A stretch of DNA of 27,029 nucleotides from JBHEMK01 sp046262635 (GCA_046262635.1 JBHEMK010000013.1:1-27029); one strand, 5' to 3'; numbered from the stretch's first letter, positions 7,100 through 15,503 are shown. The notes: generated by a model from the letters alone, not told the origin. Made by a program: numbers and translations.

Positions 7100-8056
7100 C
7101 TAGACGAGCTCCGCGAGCGCGGCGAGGAGCACGTCGTCGTCTGCCCGGTTGCGGACGGTGATCCGGATTGCACCTGCAGAGGGGCGCACAGCGAGCCCCT
7201 GCCCGAGCAGTGCGTCGACGATCGCGTCGCTCGCTCGGAGCGGAACCGAGACGAAGTTCGTCCACGAGCGCAGGGGCTCCAGCCCGAGCCGCCGCAGCTC
7301 GCGGCCGAGACGCTCGCGCTCCTCGATCGTCTCCGACACGTCCGGCTGGTCGGCGAGCCCGGCGAGCGCGAGCGCGGCCGAGAGCGTCGAGACCGGCGCC
7401 GGCGACTGGCGCTCGTTCAGGGCGGCCGCGAGGTCGGCGCGGGCGACCGCGTACCCGATCCGTGCACTCGCAAGCGCGAAGGCCTTCGAGAAGGTGCGGA
7501 TCACGGTCACATCACCGTCCTCGATCAGCCCGATCGCCGTCTCGCCGCCCGAGTACTCGAAGTAGGCTTCATCAACGACGAGCGGCCGTGCCGCGGGGAT
7601 CGCGACGAGACTGCCGCTCGGGTTGTGCGGTCGACAGCAGAAGGTCAGCACGGGCTCCTCCGAGCCGACCTCGGCGCCGGCGACCCACGCCGCGACCCTG
7701 TAGAGCGGGTACGACGGCTCGTCGGCGATCGCGACGACGTCACCGGGGCCGGCGTACGAGCGGGCGGCGAGCATGATCAGGTCGTCGGCGCCCGCGCCGA
7801 GGACGAGGTTCTCCACCCCCACCCCGGCGTAGTCGGCGATGGCCTCGAGCAGCTCCGGGAAGCCGCCGTGGCGGTAGGCGTTGATCCGCCCCAGCTCGTC
7901 CCGGAGCGCGGCGGCGCTCGAGGACGGCCTGGGCTCGGGCGGCGTGTTCCCGTCGAAGCGAAGCACCTGCTCCGGGGGGATGCCCGCACGCTCGGCGAGC
8001 TCCGCGGTCGAGGCGGCCCAGCCGTACGCCCTGAACTGGCTCGAGAGCGCCCTCAC
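7100..8056 (-). CDS. HisC-like class I/II PLP aminotransferase
   Basis: A fold-type-I PLP enzyme of the histidinol-phosphate aminotransferase group, 318 residues, shorter than the usual 350. Seen are GAGADDLIMLAAR (87-99), CRPHNPSGSLV (141-151), VVDEAYFEYSG (160-170) and the PLP-lysine motif RTFSKAFALASARIGYA with K191. The shortening is between AGAEVGSEE and the NPSG motif, where a strand-loop is missing, but reading frame and codon use are clean. It could serve histidine biosynthesis or another aromatic or amino-alcohol-phosphate transamination; no his genes are nearby. The GTG at 8056 is preceded, 7 bases away, by the -10-like TAGGGT, suggesting a leaderless mRNA. Divergent from the polyamine operon. 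Confidence 0.9.
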   Translation of the reverse strand: MRALSSQFRAYGWAASTAELAERAGIPPEQVLRFDGNTPPEPRPSSSAAALRDELGRINAYRHGGFPELLEAIADYAGVGVENLVLGAGADDLIMLAARSYAGPGDVVAIADEPSYPLYRVAAWVAGAEVGSEEPVLTFCCRPHNPSGSLVAIPAARPLVVDEAYFEYSGGETAIGLIEDGDVTVIRTFSKAFALASARIGYAVARADLAAALNERQSPAPVSTLSAALALAGLADQPDVSETIEERERLGRELRRLGLEPLRSWTNFVSVPLRASDAIVDALLGQGLAVRPSAGAIRITVRNRADDDVLLAALAELV

Positions 8057-8335
8057 GTGCGCGACCCTAATCGAGGCGACGAGGATCGAGCAGGACGTCC
8101 GACGGGCTCTGAAACGATCGTGGCGCGTGCGCGCTCCTCCATGCGGTCGTGCGCCGGCCGGCCTGACGAAGCGCCCTGCGCGCTTCCCGCCAGGCGCGGG
8201 CGGTTGCCGCCGCGGGCGCGGGGCGTCACCTCGACGGTCCGCTTTTCCCGATCCGGACGGTCGAGCTCAGCCTGCGAAACCTCGATCGCAGGCGGAGAGC
8301 GAGCGCCCCCGTGCCGAGGTGGAGCAAACACATGC

Positions 8336-8404
8336 TGCGCAATCCGCCAGCCGATCCGCCGTAATTCGTCGCAATGCGCAACGGATCCCGCTTGAAACTG
8401 CGCA
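8336..8404. promoter_or_regulatory. Cluster of three TGCGCA palindromes, candidate operator
   Basis: The palindrome TGCGCA occurs at 8336-8341, 8375-8380 and 8399-8404, just upstream of the polyamine operon. The third copy lies inside the spacer between the putative -35 and -10 boxes, where a bound repressor would block polymerase. Operator function is an inference from position and clustering only. Confidence 0.35.
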
Positions 8405-8421
8405 TACCCGCGATAGATAAT
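8392..8421 (+). promoter_or_regulatory. Putative promoter of the gabT-pot operon
   Basis: TTGAAA (8392-8397) and GATAAT (8416-8421) are separated by 18 bases. The ATG at 8431 is only 9 bases after the -10 box, so transcription would start within a few bases of the start codon. There is no Shine-Dalgarno, in keeping with a leaderless or nearly leaderless mRNA. Confidence 0.6.
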
Positions 8422-8430
8422 CGCTGGCGC

Positions 8431-9717
8431 ATGGCTCTGGAGGTCTCGGCGGCGAGCGACCGCGTCACCCAAGCCCGGGGTCGGTACGTCGCTCGCGGCG
8501 TCTCGACCCCGAGTCTCGTCGTGGCGCGCGCCGAGGGCGCCGCGATCTGGGATGTCGACGGTCGTGAGTACCTGGACTTCGCCGGCGGGATCGCCTGTCA
8601 GAACCTCGGCCACCGCCACGACCGGGTCGTGAGGGCGATCCACGAGCAGGCCGACCTCTACCTGCACCAGTGCTTCATGGTCGGGACGTACGAGCCATAC
8701 GTGGAGGTCTGCCGACGCCTCGCCGAGCTCTGGCCGGGGCCCGGCGAGACGCGGAGCCTGCTCGTCAACTCGGGCGCCGAGGGGATCGAGAACGCCGTCA
8801 AGATCGCCCGCTCCGCCACCGGCCGCCCGGCGGTCGTCGTCTTCGATCACGCCTTTCACGGACGCACGAACCTGACGATGGCGATGACCTCGAAGGTCGT
8901 CCCGTACAAGCAGGGCTTCGGCCCGCTTGCGCCCGAGATCTACCGCGCGCCCGCACCGTATCCGTACCGCGGGATCTCGTCCGACGACGCAATACGCGGA
9001 CTCGAGCTCCTGCTCAAGCAGGACGTCGACCCGCAGGCGGTCGCCTGCGTCGTGCTCGAGCCGGTTCAGGGGGAGGGCGGATTCATCGCGATGCCCGACG
9101 ACTTCGTGCCGCGGCTCAAGGAGCTCTGCGAGCAGCACGGGATCCTCTACGTCGACGACGAGGTGCAGTCGGGCTGCGGCCGGACAGGCTCGCACGTCTG
9201 GGCGATCGAGCACTATGGAGTCGAGCCCGACCTGCTCGTTTCCGGCAAGTCGATCGGCGGCGGCCTGCCGCTCGCCGGGGTAACGGGCAAGACCGCGGTC
9301 GTCGACGCCGTCCCGCCCGGTGGGCTCGGAGGCACCTTCGGCGGGAATCCGCTCGCGTGCGCCGCCGCGTGCGTCGTCCTCGACGAGATCTCCTCCGCGG
9401 ACTTCAAGGCGCGCGCCGGGCAGATCGAGGGTCTGCTGCGCGGGCGGCTCGACGCGCTCGCGGCCCGCACCCCGGCGATCGGCGAGGTGCGCGGGCTGGG
9501 CGCGATGCTCGCCTTCGAGCTGGCCGAGCCGACGCCCGCACTCGCCCAGGCCGTCACCGCCGCTGCGCTCGAGCGCGGACTGATCCTGCTCTCATGCGGG
9601 CTCTACGGCAACGTGATCCGACTCCTGCCGCCGCTCTCCGCCACCGACGACGAGCTGACCCGGGGACTCGACCTGCTGGAGGAGTCGATTGGCAACGCGG
9701 GCGCCGCTGCAGTCTGA
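8431..9717 (+). CDS. gabT: Class III PLP aminotransferase, GabT-like (GABA or diamine aminotransferase)
   Basis: A 428-residue fold-type-I aminotransferase. Class III signatures seen are NSGAEGIENAVKIAR (113-127), FDHAFHGRTNLTM (138-150), EPVQGEGGF, VDDEVQSGCGRTG with D243, and the PLP lysine K273 in LVSGKSIGGGLPLAGV. These favour 4-aminobutyrate aminotransferase, which makes succinate semialdehyde from GABA. Some close relatives transaminate putrescine or cadaverine, and that is attractive here because no amine oxidase is nearby. ATG 8431 is chosen over the in-frame ATG at 8374: the length then matches GabT and the promoter lies directly upstream. The 3' end overlaps potA by 29 bases. First gene of a six-gene operon. 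Confidence 0.92.
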   Translation: MALEVSAASDRVTQARGRYVARGVSTPSLVVARAEGAAIWDVDGREYLDFAGGIACQNLGHRHDRVVRAIHEQADLYLHQCFMVGTYEPYVEVCRRLAELWPGPGETRSLLVNSGAEGIENAVKIARSATGRPAVVVFDHAFHGRTNLTMAMTSKVVPYKQGFGPLAPEIYRAPAPYPYRGISSDDAIRGLELLLKQDVDPQAVACVVLEPVQGEGGFIAMPDDFVPRLKELCEQHGILYVDDEVQSGCGRTGSHVWAIEHYGVEPDLLVSGKSIGGGLPLAGVTGKTAVVDAVPPGGLGGTFGGNPLACAAACVVLDEISSADFKARAGQIEGLLRGRLDALAARTPAIGEVRGLGAMLAFELAEPTPALAQAVTAAALERGLILLSCGLYGNVIRLLPPLSATDDELTRGLDLLEESIGNAGAAAV

Positions 9718-10753
9718 GCGCGAGCGCGCCGTGATCGGGGCGCGCACCGCAGCGGTGCGGCTCGTCGACGTTCGCCGCAGCTACGGCGACGTCCAGGCGG
9801 TCGCGGGCGTCGACCTCGAGATCGGGGGCGGCGAGTTCTTCACGATGCTCGGACCCTCGGGTTCAGGCAAGACGACGACGCTGCGGCTGATCGCCGGCTT
9901 CGAGCAGCCGGACGCAGGCCGGGTCGAGCTGGGCGGCGCCGATGTCACCCGCGTCCCGCCCTATCAGCGCGACGTCAACACGGTCTTCCAGGACTACGCG
10001 CTCTTCCCGCACATGACCGTGGCCGAGAACGTCGCGTACGGCCTTCGCGTCAAGGGCGTCGGACGCCGGGAGCGCCGCGCCAAGACCGACGAGGCGCTCG
10101 CCCTCGTGCGTCTGCCCGGGCTCGGCGGCCGCAAGCCACTTCAGCTCTCGGGCGGCCAGCGCCAACGCGTCGCGCTCGCCCGGGCAATCGTCAACAACCC
10201 GGCGGTGCTGCTTCTCGACGAGCCGCTTGGCGCGCTCGACCTGAAGCTGCGCCAGGAGATGCAGATCGAGCTGAAGCGCATCCAGCAGGAGCTCGGGATC
10301 ACCTTCGTCTATGTCACGCACGACCAGGAGGAGGCGTTGACGATGAGCGACCGCCTCGCAGTCTTCAACGAAGGCCGGATCGAGCAGCTCGGCACCCCGG
10401 CCGAGGTCTACGAGCACCCCCGGACGGAGTTCGTCGCAGGGTTCGTCGGCGTCTCGAACGTCCTCGAGCGCGACGGTCACCGGTTCACGGTACGTCCGGA
10501 GAAGATCCGTATGGACGACGACGACTCCGGCGGCGGCGGCGAGGCCGGCCTGATCCGCGACGTCGTCTATGTCGGCATGGTGACCCGCTACATCGTCGAG
10601 CTCGACTCGGGCGGCGAACTCGTCGTCGTCCGCCAGAACCTCGAGACCTCGTCGCAGGAGGCACTCGAGGCGCGAGGCAGGCGCGTCCGGCTCGAATGGC
10701 GGCCGGAGCACACGTTCGAGATCCAGACCCCGAAGGAGGGAGACGAGTCGTGA
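9689..10753 (+). CDS. potA: PotA-type ABC transporter ATPase (polyamine uptake)
   Basis: The ATPase that powers spermidine/putrescine import. In order: Walker A GPSGSGKT (55-62), Q-loop VFQDYALFPHMT (99-110), signature LSGGQ (153-157), Walker B LLLDEP (174-179), H-loop H211 in YVTHDQEEALTMSDR, then a C-terminal TOBE-like domain (after GFVGVSNVLERDG) ending near residue 354. The ATPase resembles PotA/FbpC-type importers. The start is taken as TTG 9689, 4 bases after GGAGGAG and inside the gabT 3' end; GTG 9731 just after gabT is an alternative without a ribosome-binding site. It is followed by potD with a GTGA overlap. Confidence 0.94.
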   Translation: MATRAPLQSERERAVIGARTAAVRLVDVRRSYGDVQAVAGVDLEIGGGEFFTMLGPSGSGKTTTLRLIAGFEQPDAGRVELGGADVTRVPPYQRDVNTVFQDYALFPHMTVAENVAYGLRVKGVGRRERRAKTDEALALVRLPGLGGRKPLQLSGGQRQRVALARAIVNNPAVLLLDEPLGALDLKLRQEMQIELKRIQQELGITFVYVTHDQEEALTMSDRLAVFNEGRIEQLGTPAEVYEHPRTEFVAGFVGVSNVLERDGHRFTVRPEKIRMDDDDSGGGGEAGLIRDVVYVGMVTRYIVELDSGGELVVVRQNLETSSQEALEARGRRVRLEWRPEHTFEIQTPKEGDES

Positions 10754-11901
10754 GAGGGATTCGAAGGGCACACGTGCTGGCGGCCGTGGTGACGGCCGCG
10801 CTGTGCGTACCCGCGGCCGGCGTCAGCCGGAGCACGGCCGGCCTGCCGACGAAGATCGGCAAGGGCGAGGGGGCGCTGACCCTGGTCGCCTGGGAGGGCT
10901 ACACGCAGCCGCAGTGGGTCAAGCCATTCCAGAAGGCGACCGGCTGCCGTGTCAAGGCGAAGTACGCCGGCTCCTCCGACGAGATGGTCACGCTGATGCG
11001 CTCCGGCGGTGGCAGCCAGTACGACATGGTCTCGGCCTCAGGCGACGCGAGCCTGCGCCTGATCTACGGCAAGGACGTCCAGCCGGTCAACCCGGCCCTG
11101 ATCCCCGACTACAAGAACTTCATCCCGGCATTGAAGTCGCCGCCGCACAACACCGTCGGCGGCAAGCACTACGGAATCTCGCTGCAGTGGGGGCCGAACA
11201 CGCTCCTCTACAACACGAAGAAGGTCAAGGGGACGCCCACTAGCTGGTCGTGGATCTACAACATGAAGTACAAGGGCAAAGTCACGGTTCCGGACAATCC
11301 GATCCAGATCGCCGACGCTGCGCTCTACCTCTCGAAGGCGCAGCCCGGCCTCGGGATCAAGGACCCCTACGAGCTGAACGAGAAGCAGTTCAACGCGGCG
11401 ATCGCGCTGCTGAAGAAACAGAAGCCGCTGATCAAGAAGTACTGGGCACTCGCCTCCGACGAGATCGACCTGTTCAAGAACGGTGATGCCGTGATCGGCG
11501 CATCGTGGCCGTACCAGACGAACACGCTGAAGGCCGCCAAGGTGCCGGTTGCGGACCTGATTCCCAGGGAGGGGGCGACGGGCTGGGCCGATACCTGGAT
11601 GCTGTCGGCGAAGGCGAAGCATCCGAACTGCGCCTACCAGTGGCTCAAGTGGGTTTCGACTCCGAAGGTGCAGGCGGAGCAGGCGATCTACTTCGGCGAG
11701 ACGCCGGCGAACCTGAAGGCGTGCGCGATCATGGACAAGCTCTCGAAGGGCTCGTGTGCGCAGTACCACGCCAATGCGCCGGCGGCGTACTTCAAGTCGA
11801 TCAGGTTCTGGAAGACGCCGATCGCCGATTGCGGCAACGGCAAGAAAGACTGCATGGACTACACGAAGTGGCAGCAGGCCTGGACGCAGCTCAAGGGCTG
11901 A
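10750..11901 (+). CDS. potD: PotD-type periplasmic/extracytoplasmic polyamine-binding protein
   Basis: A 383-residue solute-binding protein. It starts RGIRRAHVLAAVVTAALCV, an n- and h-region of a Sec signal peptide; the cysteine in AALC does not fit a good lipobox, so how it is anchored is unclear. The mature part has the family stretches LTLVAWEGYTQPQWVKPF, YDMVSASGDASLRL, LQWGPNTLLYNTKKV and ASWPYQTNTLK, as in spermidine/putrescine-binding proteins. The aromatic residues W, Y and F near these motifs are the usual amine cage. GTG 10750 overlaps the potA stop and follows AAGGAGGG. Ligand (putrescine, spermidine or another cation) cannot be told from sequence alone. Confidence 0.93.
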   Translation: MRGIRRAHVLAAVVTAALCVPAAGVSRSTAGLPTKIGKGEGALTLVAWEGYTQPQWVKPFQKATGCRVKAKYAGSSDEMVTLMRSGGGSQYDMVSASGDASLRLIYGKDVQPVNPALIPDYKNFIPALKSPPHNTVGGKHYGISLQWGPNTLLYNTKKVKGTPTSWSWIYNMKYKGKVTVPDNPIQIADAALYLSKAQPGLGIKDPYELNEKQFNAAIALLKKQKPLIKKYWALASDEIDLFKNGDAVIGASWPYQTNTLKAAKVPVADLIPREGATGWADTWMLSAKAKHPNCAYQWLKWVSTPKVQAEQAIYFGETPANLKACAIMDKLSKGSCAQYHANAPAAYFKSIRFWKTPIADCGNGKKDCMDYTKWQQAWTQLKG

Positions 11902-12825
11902 TTGGCCGCTCGGGCTGCAGATCCCGCGGGTGCGGGCGCTCCGCTCAGGGGCGCCCGCCTCCGCGTCTCCTCATTCTTCTGGCGGCACGGCTGGGCGAAG
12001 GCCCTGCTTCTGCTGGCGCCGCCGCTGCTCGCGTTCGGGGTCGTCTACCTGGCGTCGCTCGTCATCCTCTTCATCTCCGCGTTCTGGTCGGTCGACCCGT
12101 TCACGACCGACATCGTCCACGTCTGGAACATCGACAACTTCCACACACTCTGGAACGAGCCCGCCTACCGCCACATCGCGCTTCGTACGATCGGGATCGC
12201 GGCCGCGGTGACCCTCACGGACGCGGTGCTCGCGTTCCCGTTCGCATACTTCATGGCCCGGATCGCCGGGACACGCTCGCGCGCCGTGCTCTTCGTGCTC
12301 GTCCTGCTGCCGCTCTGGTCGAGCTACCTCGTGCGCGTGTACATCTGGCGGCTGATCCTGAACCAGGACGGCGTTCTCAACTGGACGCTGAACAAGGTGG
12401 GACTGCCGAACGCGGGCATCGCGTACTCGAACTGGGCGGTCTGGATCGTCTTCTCGTACGTCTGGCTGCCGTTCATGATCCTGCCGGTCTACGGCGCGCT
12501 CGAGCGCGTGCCAGACTCCTTCATCGAGGCCTCGCGCGACCTCGGCGCCAAGGGCTTCGAGACGTTCCGGCGCGTGGTGCTGCCGCTGGCCCTGCCGGGT
12601 GTGCTCGCCGGGTCGATCTTCACCTTCTCGTTGACGCTCGGCGACTACGTGACGCCGCTGCTCGCCGGCGGCTCCGGCTCCCAGTTCATCGGCAACGTCG
12701 TCTACGAGAGCGTGGGCGTCTCGAACAACATTCCCTTCGCGGCGGCCTTCGCGGCCGTGCCGCTCGGGGTAATGGCCATTTACCTTTTGATCGCCCGCCG
12801 CCTCGGCGCCTTCGAGGCGATGTGA
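11902..12825 (+). CDS. potB: PotB-type ABC transporter permease
   Basis: A 307-residue inner-membrane permease with about six membrane segments, the first being ALLLLAPPLLAFGVVYLASL (34-53). The EAA loop that docks on PotA is EASRDLGAKGFETFRRVVLP (209-228), and LPLWSSYLVRVYIW is typical of PotB/PotH. The start is a TTG directly after the potD stop codon; no better in-frame start exists before the first membrane segment, and the ribosome-binding site is weak, so translation is probably coupled to potD. Its stop overlaps the potC GTG. Confidence 0.93.
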   Translation: MAARAADPAGAGAPLRGARLRVSSFFWRHGWAKALLLLAPPLLAFGVVYLASLVILFISAFWSVDPFTTDIVHVWNIDNFHTLWNEPAYRHIALRTIGIAAAVTLTDAVLAFPFAYFMARIAGTRSRAVLFVLVLLPLWSSYLVRVYIWRLILNQDGVLNWTLNKVGLPNAGIAYSNWAVWIVFSYVWLPFMILPVYGALERVPDSFIEASRDLGAKGFETFRRVVLPLALPGVLAGSIFTFSLTLGDYVTPLLAGGSGSQFIGNVVYESVGVSNNIPFAAAFAAVPLGVMAIYLLIARRLGAFEAM

Positions 12826-13685
12826 TCGAGGGCCGCCGCACGAAATGGGTGCTCGGCCTCTGGGTCGGGCTCGTGATCTGCTTCCTCTGGATCCCGCTCG
12901 CGCTGATCATGGTCTACGCGTTCAACAAGTCGAACGTGCAGAGCTGGCCGATCCCGGGGTTCACGACGCACTGGTTCCGGGTCGCGTGGTCGAGCACCGA
13001 GGTGCGCGATGCGATCTGGCTCTCGGTTCGCGCGGGCCTCGCCGCGACTGCGATCGCCCTCGTGCTCGGCTCGGCGGCGGCCTTCGCGATCGCTCGCTTC
13101 CGCTTCTTCGGGCGGGAGTCGGTCTCGTTCCTGCTCGTCCTGCCGCTCGCCCTGCCGGGCATCATCACCGGGATGGCGTTGAACGCATCGTTCGTCACCG
13201 CGAAGCATCCGAGCTTCGGGCTCTGGACGATCGTGATCGGTCACTCGACCTTCTGTGTCGTGATCGTCTACAACAACGTGCTTGCCCGGCTGCGGCGGAC
13301 CTCCGGCTCGCTGCTCGAGGCGTCGATGGACCTCGGCGCCGACGGGTGGCAGACCTTCCGCTTTGTCACGTGGCCCGTGCTGTCGACCGCGCTCGTCGCC
13401 GGCGGGCTGCTGGCGTTCGCGCTCTCGTTCGACGAGGTGATCGTGACGACCTTCACGGCGGGCGCGAACAACACGCTGCCGCTGCTGATCCTCGGCTACA
13501 TCCGGCTCGGGCAACAGCTGCCCGTCGTGAACGCGGTCGCTTTCGCGATCATCTGCTTCACGATCATCCCGGTCGCGCTCGCCCAGCGGCTGATGCGGGA
13601 CACCGGCGTGATGCGGCGCGGCGCTGCTATGGCTTCCGCCGTACAAGGCGGCGAGGTTTCAACGGTCGAAGGAGGGCTCCGATGA
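12822..13685 (+). CDS. potC: PotC-type ABC transporter permease
   Basis: The second permease, 287 residues, starts at a GTG that overlaps the potB stop. The first membrane helix is VLGLWVGLVICFLWIPLALI, the conserved PotC extracellular stretch FNKSNVQSWPIPGFTTHWF follows, and the EAA loop is EASMDLGADGWQTFRFVTWP (166-185). The SFDEVIVTTFTAG segment is typical of PotC/PotI. The last 20 residues are hydrophilic and overlap the next gene's start by ATGA, which couples transport and catabolism. PotABCD together should import a polyamine or related cation. Confidence 0.93.
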   Translation: MIEGRRTKWVLGLWVGLVICFLWIPLALIMVYAFNKSNVQSWPIPGFTTHWFRVAWSSTEVRDAIWLSVRAGLAATAIALVLGSAAAFAIARFRFFGRESVSFLLVLPLALPGIITGMALNASFVTAKHPSFGLWTIVIGHSTFCVVIVYNNVLARLRRTSGSLLEASMDLGADGWQTFRFVTWPVLSTALVAGGLLAFALSFDEVIVTTFTAGANNTLPLLILGYIRLGQQLPVVNAVAFAIICFTIIPVALAQRLMRDTGVMRRGAAMASAVQGGEVSTVEGGLR

Positions 13686-15121
13686 GTGCGACGGTGCAGC
13701 AGCTCAAGAACTTCGTCGGCGGCGAGTGGGTCGACGCCGAGGGCGGGACGATGAACGTGATCAACCCGGCCACGGGCGAGACGGTGGCCGAGGTGCCGAA
13801 CGCCGCGGCGGCGGACGTGGACCGCGCGGTCGAGGCGGCGGCGAAGGCGCTGCCGGAGTGGCTCGACGCCACGCCGAAGGAGCGCGGCGAGCTTCTCCAC
13901 AGGCTCGCGGACGTGCTCGAGGAGCATGCGGAGGAGCTGGCGCAGCTCGAGACCCAGAACGTCGGTAAGCCCCTGATGGCCTCCCGCGACGAGATGCCGT
14001 TCGCCGCCGATAATCTCCGCTACTTCGCCGGCGCGGCGCGCAACCTCGAGGGGAAGTCGGCCGGCGAGTACATCAAGGGCTACACGTCGATGATCCGCCG
14101 CGAACCCCTCGGGATCGTCGGCGGGATCTGTCCGTGGAACTACCCGCTGATGATGGCGGTCTGGAAGATGGGCCCGGCCCTCGCGGCGGGAAACGTCCAG
14201 ATCCTGAAGCCGTCCGAGCAGACGCCGCTGTCCCTGCTCCGGTTTGTCCAGCTCGCCCAGGAGGTGATCCCGGCCGGTGTCCTCAACGTCGTCACCGGAG
14301 ACGGCGTTCCGGCCGGCGAGCGGATCGTCACGCATCCGGCCGTCCGCCTCGTCTCGATCACCGGCGACGTCGAGACCGGCAAGACGATCGCGCGGAACGC
14401 CGCCGACTCGGTCAAGCGCGTCCACCTCGAGCTCGGGGGCAAGGCGCCCATGGTCGTCTTCGACGACGCCGACCCGGCAGCGGTCGCGGAAGGAATCCGG
14501 CTCGCCGGCTACTGGAACTCCGGTCAGGACTGCACCGCCGGCTCGCGCGTCATCGCCGGGCCCAAGATCTACGACACGCTGCTCGAGGCGCTCGTGCCGC
14601 AGGTCGAGTCGCTGAAGGTCGGCGACCCCGGCACGAGCGATGAGATCGAGATGGGCTCGGTGATCTCGCGGGCCCAGCAGGAGCGGATCATGGGCTTCCT
14701 CGACCGCGCCGACGGCGCGACCGTCCTCACCGGCGGCGGGACCGCAAACGGCGGGCGCGGCTTCTTCGTCCAGCCGACGATCGTCACCGACGTGGCCCAA
14801 GACGACGAGATCGTCCAGAAGGAGGTCTTCGGCCCAGTGGTGACGGTGCAGCGCTTCTCCGACGACGACGAGGCGATCCGCTGGGCCAACGACGTCCGCT
14901 ACGGTCTCGCGGCCTCGGTGTGGACGCGCGACATCGGGCGTGCGCTCAACGCGGCGCGCAGGCTCCAGTTCGGGACGGTGTGGATCAACGACCACCTGCT
15001 CCCGCTGACGAGCGAGATGCCTCACGGCGGCTACAAGGAGTCCGGGTATGGCAAGGACATGTCCATGTACTCGCTCGAGGACTACACGCAGATCAAGCAC
15101 GTCGCGGCCAAGATCGACTAG
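13682..15121 (+). CDS. NAD(P)-dependent aldehyde dehydrogenase (aminobutyraldehyde/betaine-aldehyde type)
   Basis: A 479-residue ALDH. Catalytic residues are N153 in CPWNYPLMMAVWK, E250 in HLELGGKAP and C284 in GQDCTAGSR, and EVFGPVVTVQRF lies in the C-terminal part. The NSGQDCTAGSR motif and the overall layout favour aminoaldehyde dehydrogenases such as PatD or BADH, which would oxidise 4-aminobutyraldehyde to GABA. Succinate semialdehyde dehydrogenase is an alternative. The ATG overlaps the potC stop and follows GAAGGAGGG. It is the last gene of the gabT-pot operon, 100 bases before a strong hairpin. Confidence 0.92.
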   Translation: MSATVQQLKNFVGGEWVDAEGGTMNVINPATGETVAEVPNAAAADVDRAVEAAAKALPEWLDATPKERGELLHRLADVLEEHAEELAQLETQNVGKPLMASRDEMPFAADNLRYFAGAARNLEGKSAGEYIKGYTSMIRREPLGIVGGICPWNYPLMMAVWKMGPALAAGNVQILKPSEQTPLSLLRFVQLAQEVIPAGVLNVVTGDGVPAGERIVTHPAVRLVSITGDVETGKTIARNAADSVKRVHLELGGKAPMVVFDDADPAAVAEGIRLAGYWNSGQDCTAGSRVIAGPKIYDTLLEALVPQVESLKVGDPGTSDEIEMGSVISRAQQERIMGFLDRADGATVLTGGGTANGGRGFFVQPTIVTDVAQDDEIVQKEVFGPVVTVQRFSDDDEAIRWANDVRYGLAASVWTRDIGRALNAARRLQFGTVWINDHLLPLTSEMPHGGYKESGYGKDMSMYSLEDYTQIKHVAAKID

Positions 15122-15220
15122 CCGCGCGGCAGCGCCGCGGCGAGGGTTGATCGACGGCACCGTCGGCACCGCCGGCTCCCGGGATCCGGCCGGGGCGGGT
15201 GCCGCCGCCAGTCGGAAATC

Positions 15221-15254
15221 CCACGGCCCGGTGTCGTTCGACACCGGGCCGTGG
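15221..15254. terminator. Strong hairpin between the convergent pot operon and infA
   Basis: A 16-bp perfect stem: CCACGGCCCGGTGTCG (15221-15236) pairs with CGACACCGGGCCGTGG (15239-15254). On the plus strand the stem is followed by CCGTAAAAAA; on the minus strand it is preceded by TTTTTT and followed by GATTTCC. It sits between converging genes, so it probably ends transcription from both sides. Confidence 0.75.
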
Positions 15255-15269
15255 CCGTAAAAAAGGGCG

Positions 15270-15491
15270 CTAGCGCTCGCGGTAGACGATGCGACCGCGC
15301 GACAGGTCGTACGGCGACAGCTCGACCTTGATGCGATCGCCGGGGAGGATTCGAATGCGGTAGCGCCGCATCTTCCCCGACGTGTAGCCAAGCGTCTCGT
15401 GCCCGTTGTCGAGCGCGATCCGGTACATACCGCTGCGGAAGGCCTCGACGACCTGGCCCTCTACCTCGATTTTCTCTTCCTTACCGGCGAT
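15270..15491 (-). CDS. infA: Translation initiation factor IF-1, apparent AUC start
   Basis: IF-1 occupies the ribosomal A site during initiation. The 73-residue product aligns with bacterial IF-1 throughout: IEVEGQVVEAFRSGMYRIAL, NGHETLGYTSGKMRRYRIRI, LPGDRIKVELSPYDLSRGRI. At the 5' end there is no ATG, GTG or TTG: the only upstream one in frame is GTG 15587, deep inside the csp gene, and would add an unrelated arginine-rich 32 residues. An ATC at 15491 lies exactly where the start should be, 6 bases after AGGAGG (15503-15498), and gives the usual IF-1 length. It lies 19 bases downstream of a cold-shock gene and ends before a strong hairpin. Confidence 0.93.
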   Translation of the reverse strand: MAGKEEKIEVEGQVVEAFRSGMYRIALDNGHETLGYTSGKMRRYRIRILPGDRIKVELSPYDLSRGRIVYRER

Positions 15492-15497
15492 GACGCC

Positions 15498-15503
15498 CCT
15501 CCT
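15498..15503 (-). promoter_or_regulatory. Perfect ribosome-binding site that fixes the infA AUC start
   Basis: AGGAGG on the minus strand is separated from ATC (15491-15489) by the six bases GGCGTC. The GTC at 15494 would be only 3 bases away, too close. This spacing is the main argument for AUC as start codon. Confidence 0.8.

Larger units (their letters stand above)
8057..8430. other. Divergent intergenic region between the HisC-like gene and the GabT-like gene
   Basis: No gene is supported here; open frames lack sensible starts. It holds the -10-like TAGGGT of the minus-strand gene (8064-8069), three TGCGCA palindromes (8336, 8375, 8399) and the promoter of the plus-strand operon (8392-8421). 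Confidence 0.7.

Noticed and set aside
11505..12821. Long plus-strand frame in front of potC
   Set aside because: It is a shadow of potD and potB in another frame; real potC begins at GTG 12822 where the permease sequence starts.
12845..13681. Long open frame in front of the aldehyde dehydrogenase
   Set aside because: It is the potC gene read in another frame; the real protein begins at ATG 13682 with a good ribosome-binding site.
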